Shown here: positions 44,121-54,900 of the stretch, piece after piece
Numbering within the stretch: the first letter of the stretch is position 1
Layout of the letters: the number at the start of each line of letters is the position of its first letter
Source: Phocaeicola coprophilus
GTDB lineage: Bacteria; Bacteroidota; Bacteroidia; Bacteroidales; Bacteroidaceae
Assembly: GCA_016900015.1 (NCBI GenBank)
Contig: JACJJM010000015.1
Coordinates: 28,342 to 92,341, forward strand
Length of the DNA stretch: 64,000 nt
Direction of reading: 5' to 3'
Notes under the pieces: model-generated
Databases searched by the model: none
The model's input: the letters and a program-made list of their open reading frames with translations, nothing else
Told to the model about the DNA's origin: nothing
Translations under genes and position numbers: made by a program

Positions 44121-45197
44121 TTAAGCATGTTCTTCATGATGAATTCTTGCCAAACCGATAAATACGGCGGAAAGCATGGTGAACACATATGCCTGGATAA
44201 ACGCCACCAAGATTTCAAGCAAAGACATAAAAATGGAGAACAGCACTGAAATGATGGTCATAGATGTGCTCAACACGGCGCCCAACGATGCTGTGATAAA
44301 GATGATGGACACCAGTGAGAGGATAATGGCATGACCGGCCATGATGTTGGCAAACAGACGGACTGTCAGTGCAAAGGGTTTTGTAAAGACACCGAACAAC
44401 TCAATGACTGGCATAAAGGGCACGGGGACTTTCAACCACGTCGGAACTTCCGGCCAAAAGATATCCTTCCAATAGGCTTTTGTACCAAAGATATTGACAG
44501 CCAAAAAAGTCATCAACGCCAAAAACAGCGTAATGGCAATGTTGCCTGTCACATTTCCGCCGCCCGGAAAGATGGGAACCAAGCCCATCAAGTTGTTTAT
44601 GAAGATAAAAAAGAAAGCCGTCAACAGATAGGGAGCAAAGCGCTTGTAATCCTTACCCACACAGCTAACAATTACATCATCATGGATCATCATCACAAAC
44701 ATTTCCATAAAACCGACAAAACCTTTCGGAGCTTCCGAACTCGGCTTGCGATTCTTATACCAACGTGCTACCCCCAGCATGATAATCAACAGCAAAGCAC
44801 TGTTAATCATCAACGAAAGAGCTGTCTTCGTGATGGAAATATCCAAAGGCCTTACTTCATTCCCCTGAGCATCCTTCTCCACAACTTTGCCGGCATAACT
44901 GCCTTCGGTAGCTATATAAAAACCTTCATATTCGCCGCCATGAGTCAGGTGTGAAGATGAAAATGCATGCCATCCAGTGGTTGCACTGTGGACAATCACA
45001 GGAAGTGGAATGGACACATGCTTACCTTGAAAGGAGAACAAATGCCATTCGTACGAATCGCGGATATGTCCGAATACAATTTCCTGCACGTCGACCGTGC
45101 CTTTTCCTTCTGCAGCCTCGTTCCCATTTGCATGCATAGGAACAAATCCCAATGCAAATACAAGCAGGAACAATCCTAAATAGCGTAATATTCTCAT
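44121..45197 (-). CDS. atpB: ATP synthase Fo subunit a
   Basis: Subunit a carries the ion half-channels. The 358-residue product starts with a signal-like helix (RYLGLFLLVFALGFVPMHAN). An exported region of about 100 residues follows, absent from the E. coli protein but usual in Bacteroidetes. The membrane core has FVMMIHDDVIVSCVGKDYKR and INNLMGLVPIFPGGGNVTGN. The essential Arg is in KPFALTVRLFANIMAGHAII, and the C-terminal helix is LVAFIQAYVFTMLSAVFIGL. Its start overlaps the stop of the upstream membrane gene (ATGA). Confidence 0.95.
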   Translation of the reverse strand: MRILRYLGLFLLVFALGFVPMHANGNEAAEGKGTVDVQEIVFGHIRDSYEWHLFSFQGKHVSIPLPVIVHSATTGWHAFSSSHLTHGGEYEGFYIATEGSYAGKVVEKDAQGNEVRPLDISITKTALSLMINSALLLIIMLGVARWYKNRKPSSEAPKGFVGFMEMFVMMIHDDVIVSCVGKDYKRFAPYLLTAFFFIFINNLMGLVPIFPGGGNVTGNIAITLFLALMTFLAVNIFGTKAYWKDIFWPEVPTWLKVPVPFMPVIELFGVFTKPFALTVRLFANIMAGHAIILSLVSIIFITASLGAVLSTSMTIISVLFSIFMSLLEILVAFIQAYVFTMLSAVFIGLARIHHEEHA

Positions 45198-45616
45198 TTT
45201 TTCTTATTTTTCATTTCCATCTCAAAACGAAGGAAAAAACAACTTTCAAATATCATGTATATGACATAGTAAATGAGGAAAGTCCATAAATAAGCTTTCG
45301 TCTGAAAACCTATCAGCATGGCGTACAAGACCAGAAAAATCAGTCCGACCAGCAATTTCGCTCCTTTATCAATGACATACACCATCAGAGACTTACCGGG
45401 CATATGCTTGTGCATGTATTCAAACAAATAGATAAAAATGAATCCAAACACATAAAAGAACACGGGAATCAATGGATAATAAGGTGAATAGTACTCCGCA
45501 AAGAAGAGCTGAAAGAGCTCAGCCCCGCCCCATCCGAGAACCAACATCAGTAAAGTCAAAAATAGAATAAACTTCCTCTTGACTTTAGTCAGCATATCCA
45601 TTTCAGTTCCTTTCAT
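45194..45616 (-). CDS. Membrane protein of the ATP synthase operon (AtpI-like position)
   Basis: A 140-residue protein with four probable transmembrane helices (about 9-29, FILFLTLLMLVLGWGGAELF; 36-58; 77-97; 101-122). It lies between atpC and atpB and overlaps both by ATGA, so it is tightly coupled. In many bacteria this slot holds AtpI, which helps Fo assembly. The sequence is not recognisably AtpI, so I name it by position only. I chose the ATG at 45614-45616, which overlaps the atpC stop. Confidence 0.75.
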   Translation of the reverse strand: MKGTEMDMLTKVKRKFILFLTLLMLVLGWGGAELFQLFFAEYYSPYYPLIPVFFYVFGFIFIYLFEYMHKHMPGKSLMVYVIDKGAKLLVGLIFLVLYAMLIGFQTKAYLWTFLIYYVIYMIFESCFFLRFEMEMKNKKK

Positions 45617-45864
45617 TGTTCTACACAAACCGATACTTGATTCTTTTTTACTTCCACGAAACCTCCTGTAATCTCCAGCGACTGCTCACCCTCTGACGTG
45701 GTATATTTTATCACCCCTTTTTCCAAAGATGACAGTAAAGGCGCGTGTTGCGGCAATACCATAAACACACCCTGCGTTCCTGGGAAGGTCGCGTCAGACA
45801 CAGAGCCTTTAAACAAGGTCTTTTCCGGTGATACAATCACTAAATTCAAGCCTTTCGTTTCCAT
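45613..45864 (-). CDS. atpC: ATP synthase F1 subunit epsilon (short form)
   Basis: Epsilon regulates and couples the rotor. The 83-residue protein holds only the N-terminal beta-sandwich domain. It starts METKGLNLVIVSPEKTLFKG and includes FPGTQGVFMVLPQHAPLLSS and EGEQSLEITGGFVEVKKNQV. The C-terminal inhibitory helices of the 130-residue proteobacterial form are missing. Short epsilon subunits are usual in Bacteroidetes, so this is not a truncation. The ATG at 45862-45864 is used. It lies 2 bases after the atpD stop. Confidence 0.9.
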   Translation of the reverse strand: METKGLNLVIVSPEKTLFKGSVSDATFPGTQGVFMVLPQHAPLLSSLEKGVIKYTTSEGEQSLEITGGFVEVKKNQVSVCVEQ

Positions 45865-45866
45865 AA

Positions 45867-47426
<1,560 letters not shown>

Positions 47427-47584
47427 TCAATTTTCTTTTTTGCGAGCCCAAAGATAGGAAAAAATTCAAGTGTCGCCCCAATCTAAAAGAACTATTTTTA
47501 GAAAAAATAAACATGCAAAAAATGGCATTAACGTTCATTCCTCAATGTTTCGCAGAAAGTATCCCATATAGCGCCCCGACGCCC

Positions 47585-50071
47585 TTATTTCTTAAAAAAC
47601 CTGCCCGTCACACTCATCGGATTGGAGGCCACTTCTTCAGGAGTGCCCTGTGCAACAATCGTGCCTCCCTCCTCGCCTCCACCAGGACCGAGGTCTATCA
47701 CATAATCACTGTTGGCTATCACGTCAAGGTCATGTTCTATGACGACAACGGTCGCTCCCAAATCAAGCAACTGCTGAAATACGCTGATAAGAGTCTGGGT
47801 GTCCAACGGATGTAGCCCTATCGTGGGTTCGTCAAAGATGAAAATACTGTCATCTTGCCGGTTTTCCATTTCCATCGCCAGTTTCAGTCGTTGGGCTTCC
47901 CCGCCCGAAAGGCTTGTAGTGGCCTCGCCAAGCGTGATGTACCCCAACCCTATGCGATTTAGAGCCTCAAGGCGTGACTTCAACACTTTATGACGCTTCA
48001 ACACGCTTTCGGCTTCAGACACATCCATCTTCATCAAGTCCGCCATCGAATAACCAAGCCCTTCAGCCGACTCGAAACGGAAATTTTCCGCCCGCTGTGC
48101 ATAACGGGCTCCGTGGCATTCCGGACATGGTATGTCCACATCCGGCAGGAACTGCACATCCAGGCTGACCACTCCCGTGCCATCACACACCGGACAGCGC
48201 AACGAGCCTGTATTGTATGAGAAATCTCCGGCTTTCACCCCGGCAGCTTTCGCCGAAGGGGTCTGAGCAAACAGCTTGCGCAAATCGTCATGCACATTGG
48301 CATACGTGGCCACCGTGGAGCGGACATTTGCCCCGATAGGGGTTGAATCTATCAGCTTCACATTCCGAATGCCCTCAGCGACCAGGCAAGTCACATGGTC
48401 CGGAAGCTTCGCCCCGCGTATCCGGGCCTGAAGGGCCGGCACGAGGCTCTCGAGGATTGTCGTCGTCTTGCCTGAACCGGACACACCCGTTATGGCGACC
48501 ATGCGCCCTTTAGGAATACGTAGAGTCAACGGGCGCACCGTGTGAATCTGAGTCGTCTGCATCTCTATTACCCCCTCGGCAAACATGTCTTCCGGCAAAG
48601 TTCGCCGGCGAACCTGGTTGGCATCCGGTGCAAGCAAAAACGGCCCAATCATCGAATTTGGATTGTCTTCTATCTCCCGGACGGTGCCCTGTGCGATGAT
48701 CCGGCCACCCCTGGCTCCGGCCTGCGGCCCAAGCTCGATAAGCCAATCTGCGCAACGAAGTATCTGCGCATCATGGTCAACCAACAAAACGGAGTTGCCG
48801 TCAGCTGCCAGATCTTCCATGACACCGACCAACCCCTTGATGTTGGCAGGATGCAACCCAATCGAAGGCTCATCCAACACATAGATGACTCCTGTTGTAC
48901 GATTTCGGACACATCGGGCCAGCTGCATACGCTGACGCTCTCCCGTGGAAAGAGTAGAACCTGCCCGGTCGAGGCTAAGGTAAGACAAGCCCAGTTCAAG
49001 CAAACGGCGGGACGTGTCGAAGTAAGACTGGCTGATGCTCTCACACATCGGGCGCATCTCTTCCGGAAGCCATGCCGGAATACCCCTCACCCACTCGTCG
49101 AGCTGACGCAGCGTCATCTCACATGCCTGGGCCAGATTGATGCCACAGACAAGGGGAGCGAGCGCCTCACCATTAAGCCGTGTGCCGTGGCAATCCGGAC
49201 AGAGGTCCTTCTTCAAGAACTTTTCGACACGCTTCATGCCTTTATCGTCCTTGACCTTCGACAACGCGTTTTCCACGGTATAAACTGCATTATAATAGGT
49301 GAAATCCATCTCGGCCGACACTTCCGACGACTTACTCTTATATATAATGTGTTTCTTCACAGACGGCCCATGATAGACGATGTCTTTTTCTTCCGGAGTC
49401 AAATCCTTGAAAGGAACATCCGTGCGCACTCCCATGGCACGGCAAACATCCACCATCAAGGCCCACATAAGTGAGTTCCAGGGCGCGACCGCTCCCTGGT
49501 CGATGGTCAGTGACTCGTCCGGCACGAGTGTCGACTCGTCGACTGTCATCACGGTGCCTATGCCACCGCATTTCTTGCAAGCCCCGCCTCCATTGAACGA
49601 CAAGTCTTCGGCCGAAGGTGCAAAAAAATGTGCCCCGCACTCGGGGCATACAATATCTTTGCCTGCTGCCACGCGAAGTGTCGGCTTGCAATAGTGTCCA
49701 TTGGGGCAGCGATGGCTCGCCAAACGGGAAAACATCAGACGCAGGCTGTTGAGCAACTCAGACCCTGTCCCGAACGTGCTACGTATGCCCGGGACACCCG
49801 GCCGCTGACGCAAGGCTATGGCCGCCGGCACATAGAGGATGTCGTCCACATCAGCCTTGGGAGCTTGCGAAATGCGCCGACGGGTGTAGGTCGACAAGGC
49901 CTCCAGATAGCGCCGTGAACCTTCGGCATAAACCACGCCGAGCGCCAGCGACGACTTCCCCGAACCGGACACGCCGGCCACTCCAACTATCTTGTTCAAC
50001 GGGATGTTCACATCGATGGCTTTCAGATTGTGTACCCTTGCACCACGTATTTCTATTCTATCCGGTTTCAT
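47585..50071 (-). CDS. UvrA2-like excinuclease ABC subunit A paralogue
   Basis: An 828-residue ABC-type DNA-binding ATPase with two nucleotide-binding domains. The first Walker A is GVSGSGKSS at about 33-41, the second is GVSGSGKTT at about 513-521. ABC signatures are LSTGERQRMQLA and LSGGEAQRLKLA, with Walker B in YVLDEPSIGLHP and IFDEPTIGLHP. Zinc-finger cysteines are in CPECGAHFF...CKKC and CPVCDGTG...CPEC. Full UvrA has about 940 residues. Here the segment between RCPNGHYCKPTLR and the first zinc module is short, so the UvrB-binding domain appears absent, as in UvrA2. Its role is probably damage tolerance or resistance rather than canonical excision repair. Confidence 0.87.
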   Translation of the reverse strand: MKPDRIEIRGARVHNLKAIDVNIPLNKIVGVAGVSGSGKSSLALGVVYAEGSRRYLEALSTYTRRRISQAPKADVDDILYVPAAIALRQRPGVPGIRSTFGTGSELLNSLRLMFSRLASHRCPNGHYCKPTLRVAAGKDIVCPECGAHFFAPSAEDLSFNGGGACKKCGGIGTVMTVDESTLVPDESLTIDQGAVAPWNSLMWALMVDVCRAMGVRTDVPFKDLTPEEKDIVYHGPSVKKHIIYKSKSSEVSAEMDFTYYNAVYTVENALSKVKDDKGMKRVEKFLKKDLCPDCHGTRLNGEALAPLVCGINLAQACEMTLRQLDEWVRGIPAWLPEEMRPMCESISQSYFDTSRRLLELGLSYLSLDRAGSTLSTGERQRMQLARCVRNRTTGVIYVLDEPSIGLHPANIKGLVGVMEDLAADGNSVLLVDHDAQILRCADWLIELGPQAGARGGRIIAQGTVREIEDNPNSMIGPFLLAPDANQVRRRTLPEDMFAEGVIEMQTTQIHTVRPLTLRIPKGRMVAITGVSGSGKTTTILESLVPALQARIRGAKLPDHVTCLVAEGIRNVKLIDSTPIGANVRSTVATYANVHDDLRKLFAQTPSAKAAGVKAGDFSYNTGSLRCPVCDGTGVVSLDVQFLPDVDIPCPECHGARYAQRAENFRFESAEGLGYSMADLMKMDVSEAESVLKRHKVLKSRLEALNRIGLGYITLGEATTSLSGGEAQRLKLAMEMENRQDDSIFIFDEPTIGLHPLDTQTLISVFQQLLDLGATVVVIEHDLDVIANSDYVIDLGPGGGEEGGTIVAQGTPEEVASNPMSVTGRFFKK

Positions 50072-50350
50072 CTTTTTTCCTTTTTAAATTCGCACCACAT
50101 GAACGGCTGTATTCCCACAAATATAAATCTGTGAGGCAGACTCTGGATACGTTCATGACAAGGCAACAAAATTAGGGAAAAAGTCAGAAAGAGGCTCTCA
50201 TAAGCCGGAAGAAATCACGCCGGAAACACAGCCCTTTTCCCTAAAACGAAGATAGATTATCCACAATCAGCACTCTCGCGCCGTTCGCGGCCGGATGATT
50301 GAGGCCGTTCCTGTCCCGTCACAGCCTTGTGTCCGGCAGCCCTTAACACC

Positions 50351-50418
50351 GCCCGACCACGGAAAGGAGGGTAGCCGAGGACGGATAGGACTCCGTGCGC
50401 GGACGGAAAGGAAGGCCA
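50351..50418. repeat. GGAAAGGAGGGTAGCC interspersed repeat (copy 3)
   Basis: CGACCACGGAAAGGAGGG and GTAGCCGAGGACGGA resemble the copies at 27495-27572 and 37566-37645, with the modules partly permuted. It lies in the 407-base gap between the UvrA2-like gene and the cyclophilin-like gene. The first 180 bases of that gap show nothing else. Confidence 0.5.
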
Positions 50419-50432
50419 GGCTGCCGCCCCTT

Positions 50433-50466
50433 CAACCCCAATCGGTTCATTAGACTTTGGGGTTAA
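50433..50466. mobile_element. Fragment of a type A element end
   Basis: AACCCCAATCGGTTCATTAG followed by ACTTTGGGG matches the left 30 bases of the elements at 58090 and 63661. The fragment ends in GGGGTTAAC, giving a small AACCCC/GGGGTT hairpin 13 bases beyond the stop of the cyclophilin-like gene, where it may act as a terminator. Confidence 0.5.
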
Positions 50467-50478
50467 CCTCCTTCCTTT

Positions 50479-51009
50479 TCACTCCGATGTCGTCCGCATC
50501 TCAAGCCGCACCTCGACATCCCCGCTTCCGACAGCCTCATCCAATCCTTCGGGATCGTCTATCCGTCCCAACCGTGTGTAATTGTAACCGGAAGAAAAGG
50601 TCTCATAGAAAAGGACGACACACGACGAACCGTAGAGCATCAGGTCGCCGGCCTGAATTGTTCCCGGACGGTAAGTCTCCGTAGGCAGGCTGTCGTCCAG
50701 ATAATAATACTTTTCGTTGCCGTTCAATTCACTCATCTGCATCGTCAGGGGAAGCAGGGCTGCAAAGGCCCTTGCCGCATCATTGTCCGCCAGCGTTGCG
50801 CTGAAGGACGTATCACCTATTCTAATCGTAATGTCTCTGCCCATAGGAGTTTCTTCACTGCTGCCATCCTCACTGCCGTCGCTTCCGGAACCCGGCTGCA
50901 CGGAAACTTCCGCGTCCGGCAAAACCGGGTCGTCGTCCGAACAAGCCATCAGTCCCCAGCTCGAAAAGAGGATGGCAGACATCACTGCATATTGAATCCA
51001 TTGTCTCAT
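50479..51009 (-). CDS. Cyclophilin-like fold lipoprotein
   Basis: A 176-residue lipoprotein (signal and lipobox LFSSWGLMACSDDD). A Gly/Ser/Glu-rich linker leads into a cyclophilin-like domain of about 115 residues. The domain shows ITIRIGDTSFSATLADNDAA, AFAALLPLTMQMSELNGNEK, YLDDSLPTE, IQAGDLMLYGSSCVVLFYET and RLGRIDDPEGL. Proteins of this group share the cyclophilin fold but not necessarily isomerase activity. It lies 28 bases after an alpha/beta hydrolase gene and two genes after DUF362, all on the minus strand. Confidence 0.8.
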   Translation of the reverse strand: MRQWIQYAVMSAILFSSWGLMACSDDDPVLPDAEVSVQPGSGSDGSEDGSSEETPMGRDITIRIGDTSFSATLADNDAARAFAALLPLTMQMSELNGNEKYYYLDDSLPTETYRPGTIQAGDLMLYGSSCVVLFYETFSSGYNYTRLGRIDDPEGLDEAVGSGDVEVRLEMRTTSE

Positions 51010-51037
51010 ACAAACGGTGCTTTACAACCAGGAACTG

Positions 51038-52093
51038 TCATTTCAAATATTCCCGATAGAACTGTTCGATTTTGTCGAAAGGGATTTTCTCCAGATTGTC
51101 ATATAAATCGGTATGACTCGCTCCCGGCACGATGAACAATTCCTTATTGTCACCCTTCAGTTTCTTGAAAGCATCCTCGCCGAAATAGCGTGAATGCGCT
51201 TTTTCTCCATGCACCACCAATACGGCACTGCGGATTTCATCGCTGTAAGCCAGGATAGGCATATTAACGAGCGAAAGCGAGGATGTCACATTCCAGCCCA
51301 AACCGGAGTTGATGGAACGGGGATGGAAGCCGCGCCGGGTCTTGTAATAGTCATAGTAGTCCTTCATGAATTGGGGTGCGTCGTCAGCAGGCTTGGGATT
51401 CATCACCGTGCGCTTGTACGTACCGTTGCGATAATCTTCCGTCCGCTGGGCATTCAGTTGCTTACGCATTTCGTAGCGGGCGTCGGCATTGTCGTTGGCA
51501 TCGAAGTAGCCGTTGGCCGTCCCCCGACAGATGTCATACATCGTGGAAGCCACCGCCGCCTTGATGCGCGTGTCCATAGCCGCCGCGTTGATGGCAAAGC
51601 CGCCAAAGCCACAGATACCGAGTATGCCGATGCGCTCCGGGTCTACATCATCGCGGGTGGCCAGATAGTCCACTGCGGCACTGAAATCTTCCGTGTTGAT
51701 GTCCGGCGAGGCCACACTGCGGGGTTGCCCGCCGCTTTCTCCGGTAAATGAGGGGTCAAAGGCAATGGTCAGAAAACCGCGCTCAGCCAATGTTTGCGCG
51801 TAAAGTCCCGATGCCTGCTCCTTTACTGCCCCAAACGGGCCACTGACTGCTATGGCCGGGAGCTTGCCTGTCGCGTTCTTGGGTTTGTACAGGTCGGCGG
51901 CGAGCGTGATGCCATACCGGTTGTGGAAGGTGATCTTGCTGTGGTCCACCTTGTCGCTCTGCGGGAACACCTTGTCCCACTCCTGTGTGAGCTCCAGCTT
52001 TTCCATCTCAAACTTCGTCATCCGGTCGTTCTGTGCCAAGCCGGCCGCACTGAAAGCCAACAGGCCTGCGGTGAGGATTGTCTTTAGCTTCAT
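51038..52093 (-). CDS. Exported alpha/beta hydrolase with a cysteine nucleophile
   Basis: A 351-residue alpha/beta hydrolase of the YcjY-like group with a signal peptide (ending SAAGLAQ). The oxyanion strand is AIAVSGPFGAVKEQ, and FDPSFTGESGG follows. The nucleophile elbow reads GILGICGFGGFA, so the catalytic residue is Cys161 instead of Ser. The acid and His are in the region DEIRSAVLVVHGEKAHSRYF and VPGASHTDLYDNL. Cysteine at this point is seen in dienelactone hydrolases and, as I recall, throughout this subfamily, so it is probably genuine. The substrate is unknown. It lies 19 bases after the DUF362 gene. Confidence 0.82.
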   Translation of the reverse strand: MKLKTILTAGLLAFSAAGLAQNDRMTKFEMEKLELTQEWDKVFPQSDKVDHSKITFHNRYGITLAADLYKPKNATGKLPAIAVSGPFGAVKEQASGLYAQTLAERGFLTIAFDPSFTGESGGQPRSVASPDINTEDFSAAVDYLATRDDVDPERIGILGICGFGGFAINAAAMDTRIKAAVASTMYDICRGTANGYFDANDNADARYEMRKQLNAQRTEDYRNGTYKRTVMNPKPADDAPQFMKDYYDYYKTRRGFHPRSINSGLGWNVTSSLSLVNMPILAYSDEIRSAVLVVHGEKAHSRYFGEDAFKKLKGDNKELFIVPGASHTDLYDNLEKIPFDKIEQFYREYLK

Positions 52094-52111
52094 ATAGCGA
52101 TACTTTTATGA

Positions 52112-53173
52112 TTATTCCTGTATAAATGGTTTAAGTCCCTTTACGGCTTCAGCGGCAGTGATGCGCTTTCCTCCGTTATCCAAGTCGATGAGGATGTAAC
52201 GATTGTTGCCCATGCCCAACTCTTTCATGTAGGACAGCTGGCGCAATCCGTGGCGTGTCTCGATACGTTCGACCAAATCATGGTGTTCCGCTTCGGTCAT
52301 GGCGTATATCAAATCCACGCAAGCCTGGTCGAGGGCAAGAATGTCGGTGGAAGACAGAATACCGACATTGGGAGTTACGACGGGAGCGGCATTCACCCCT
52401 TCACAGTCGCACGACACAGACATGTTGCGCATGACATTCACGTAGGTAATGTGTTTGCCGAAATGGTCGATGACAGACTTCGTGGATTCGGTCATACGCT
52501 CCATAAACTCTTCCTTGGCGATGTCCCACTGGTTGTCCTGCCCCGGCGTGGTGTGTATCCAGGCCTTGCCGATGCGGCCGTCAGCGCAGCCGATGCCGAT
52601 GTTCTTGTTGCTGCCGCCGAAACCACCCTGCGTATGCCCTTTGAAGTGGGTCAGCACGACAAGGGAATTATAGTTTGCCAAATGGCTTCCCACGGACATT
52701 TTCTCAAACCACTTGCCGCCTCGGACAGGCAGTGTGAGGGTGTCTTCCTCGTCCATGATGTCCACGGGGCAGAATGTCCATCCGTTCACTTCCAAAGTCT
52801 TGCGATGTTGCTCCGTCGTATATCGGTCGCCCTCATAATAGGTGTTGGTTTCCACAATCTTGGCCTTCGGCAGGTCTTTTTGAAGCAGTGCTTTCACCCA
52901 TTCGCGCGGGATGATGTTCGGCCCGTTCTGTTCGCCGGTGTGCAACTTCACTCCGACATTTCCTTCGATGTTTTCACTCACCTGTTCGTATGCCTTGATA
53001 AGGCCCTCCGGACTCAGATTGCGTGTGAAATAGACGATGGACTCATTGCCCGTACGTTCCTCGTATGGGATATATTTATTCCCGTCTTTCCCCGGCATGG
53101 GATTGGACTGGGCTACGGCCGTCGTTCCGGCCACAAACAAACTGGCAATCATTGTAATTACTGTACGTTTCAT
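52112..53173 (-). CDS. DUF362 domain protein, exported
   Basis: A 353-residue protein with a signal peptide (VITMIASLFVAGTTAVAQ) and a DUF362 domain. Hallmarks are VGVKLHTGEQNGPNIIPREW, KGHTQGGFGGSNKNIGIGCA, and VVTPNVGILSSTDILALDQA with CVDLIYAM. The C-terminal ferredoxin-type Fe-S motifs found in some DUF362 proteins are not seen here. It leads a three-gene minus-strand set (DUF362, alpha/beta hydrolase, cyclophilin-like) divergent from an AraC gene, which probably controls it. The chemistry is unknown; many relatives are guessed to be redox proteins. Confidence 0.85.
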   Translation of the reverse strand: MKRTVITMIASLFVAGTTAVAQSNPMPGKDGNKYIPYEERTGNESIVYFTRNLSPEGLIKAYEQVSENIEGNVGVKLHTGEQNGPNIIPREWVKALLQKDLPKAKIVETNTYYEGDRYTTEQHRKTLEVNGWTFCPVDIMDEEDTLTLPVRGGKWFEKMSVGSHLANYNSLVVLTHFKGHTQGGFGGSNKNIGIGCADGRIGKAWIHTTPGQDNQWDIAKEEFMERMTESTKSVIDHFGKHITYVNVMRNMSVSCDCEGVNAAPVVTPNVGILSSTDILALDQACVDLIYAMTEAEHHDLVERIETRHGLRQLSYMKELGMGNNRYILIDLDNGGKRITAAEAVKGLKPFIQE

Positions 53174-53340
53174 AATTATGTAGCACTATAAATTAAATTC
53201 TGACACAAAAGTAGTCGCTCTGCCTGCAATCCCGACTACCCGCATAACGGAGAAATATACCCGAATTACAGACATGCAACATCTTGATGTCCAAAATACA
53301 AGGGGAAACGCTATATTTGCAATCCAAACGACATAAGACC

Positions 53341-54246
53341 ATGGACATCATAACCGCAGACACCATCCAGCAATACAACCAGTTTTTCGGCGTGAAAACC
53401 AAGCACCCGCAGGTCGGCATCATCCATTTCAATCGCTCCGAAAACCAACCGACGCACAAAATGACCTTCGGCTTCTATGCACTGTATCTGGTGAAAACAG
53501 TCGGAATCACAATGGACTATGGCAAAACCAGCTATGACTTTGACGACGGGACAGTCATCTGCCTGGCTCCCGGGCAAACCATCGGAGTCTATCGCATGCC
53601 GGGCGGCCCTGTGCCTGAAGCCGTCGGGCTGATGTTCCATCCGGACCTTTTGCATGGCACGACATTGGCTCAGAAAATGAAACAATTTACATTCTTTTCT
53701 TATGCTTCCAACGAAGCGTTGCACCTGTCGTCGGATGAATGTGCCATCATCCAAACCTACATGGACAATATCCAACAGGAATTGGAACACCCGATTGACA
53801 AGTTTTCCCGCCAACTGTTTGTCTCAAACATCGAAGTGTTGCTCAATTACTGCATGCGTTTTTACGAACGCCAATTCGTCACCCGCGAAGAATTGAACAA
53901 CGATGTCCTCACCCGCTTCGAACAGTTGCTGAACGGATATTGGGACTCCGGCGCGGCAAAACGCTACGGCTTGCCGACCGTGAAATATTTTGCAGAGCAG
54001 ATATGCCTCTCGCCTAACTATTTCGGAGACTTAATCAAGTCGACCACAGGCAAAAGCGCACAAGAGCGTATCCAATCCCAAATCACGGATATGGCCAAGG
54101 AAGCGATTCTCAATCCGAACCTGAACACGAAGCAAATCGCGGAAATGCTGGGCTTCCAGTATCCGCAACATTTCCTTCGCTTCTTCAAAAAGCAAGTGGG
54201 ATGCACGCCGAAAGAATATAAGATGCGCTCAGGCGGACTACTATGA
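53341..54246 (+). CDS. AraC-family transcriptional regulator
   Basis: A 301-residue regulator. Residues 1-180 form a cupin-like sensor domain (TVICLAPGQTIGVYRMPGG; GLMFHPDLLHGTTLAQKM). The two-helix-turn-helix AraC domain covers about 195-297 (YFAEQICLSPNYFGDLIKST; TTGKSAQERIQSQITDMAKE; TKQIAEMLGFQYPQHFLRFF; KKQVGCTPKEYKMRS). The ATG at 53341 is chosen. A TATATTTG box lies 22-29 bases upstream. It is divergent from the DUF362 operon across 167 bases, the usual arrangement for a regulator and its target. Confidence 0.9.
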   Translation: MDIITADTIQQYNQFFGVKTKHPQVGIIHFNRSENQPTHKMTFGFYALYLVKTVGITMDYGKTSYDFDDGTVICLAPGQTIGVYRMPGGPVPEAVGLMFHPDLLHGTTLAQKMKQFTFFSYASNEALHLSSDECAIIQTYMDNIQQELEHPIDKFSRQLFVSNIEVLLNYCMRFYERQFVTREELNNDVLTRFEQLLNGYWDSGAAKRYGLPTVKYFAEQICLSPNYFGDLIKSTTGKSAQERIQSQITDMAKEAILNPNLNTKQIAEMLGFQYPQHFLRFFKKQVGCTPKEYKMRSGGLL

Positions 54247-54371
54247 TTGTGCCCTGCATATTCATCCTTACCCAATCTAAATTGTCCCATAAATCTCAGG
54301 GAAAATGACTCTTTATTCAAAATATCCACAAACTCGCTCCCTACCTTTGCCCAGCCTTAAGCATTCAATGT

Positions 54372-54899
54372 ATGACAAAAAGGATTTGGGGTATCATGCT
54401 ATGCTGCTTCTGCTGGCAGCTCCTGCACGGAGCGGATACAAAAGACAACGAAGTAACCGGGCTTATCATCGATGAACGTCTGCGGCCGGTAGAATTTGCC
54501 GACGTCGCCTTGTTTCGGGCGGCAGACAGCGTGTTTGTCACAGGAAGCGTCAGCGACGCAAAAGGCCGGTTCTCGTTTTCGCCGGTCGACACAGGACAAT
54601 ATTATGTGACATACAGTTTCATCGGATATGAGACCGATTGCTCGGAGACATTCACGGTCGCAAATCCTGAATGCCGACATCGGCAAGTGGGCAAGCCTCA
54701 ACCTGAACGGCAACTTGTTTTACGACCAAATCGACGCCAGTCGCCCTCATTGCTGGCACAAGGCAGGCGCGAAGGCATGTTCAGGAACGTATATACTATC
54801 AACACGCCCCAGTTACAGCAGCGTTTGGAACAAAAGATGAACACCCGTGTGTTCTACATCGGCATAACCTGGAGGTTCAACACTTTAAAACAACACTAA
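54372..54899 (+). pseudogene. Outer-membrane beta-barrel (OMP_b-brl-type) gene with the middle deleted
   Basis: The 175-codon frame starts with a signal peptide and a carboxypeptidase-like regulatory domain (EVTGLIIDERLRPVEFADVA; FVTGSVSDAKGRFSFSPV; YYVTYSFIGYETDCSE). From about 54660 the meaningful sequence is in the +1 frame (ADIGKWASLNLNGNLFYDQI, a barrel strand of this family). From about 54800 it returns to the first frame as QKMNTRVFYIGITWRFN, the usual last strand. The family is about 700-800 residues, so most of the barrel is lost in at least two deletions. The open frame is fortuitous. Confidence 0.7.
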
Positions 54900-54900
54900 A

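Noticed and set aside
45613..45864. Truncated atpC
   Set aside because: The short, one-domain epsilon subunit is usual in Bacteroidetes, and the tight coupling to both neighbours argues against damage.
51038..52093. Inactive hydrolase because the nucleophile Ser is missing
   Set aside because: Cys at the elbow occurs in active alpha/beta hydrolases such as dienelactone hydrolases, and the rest of the active site looks kept.
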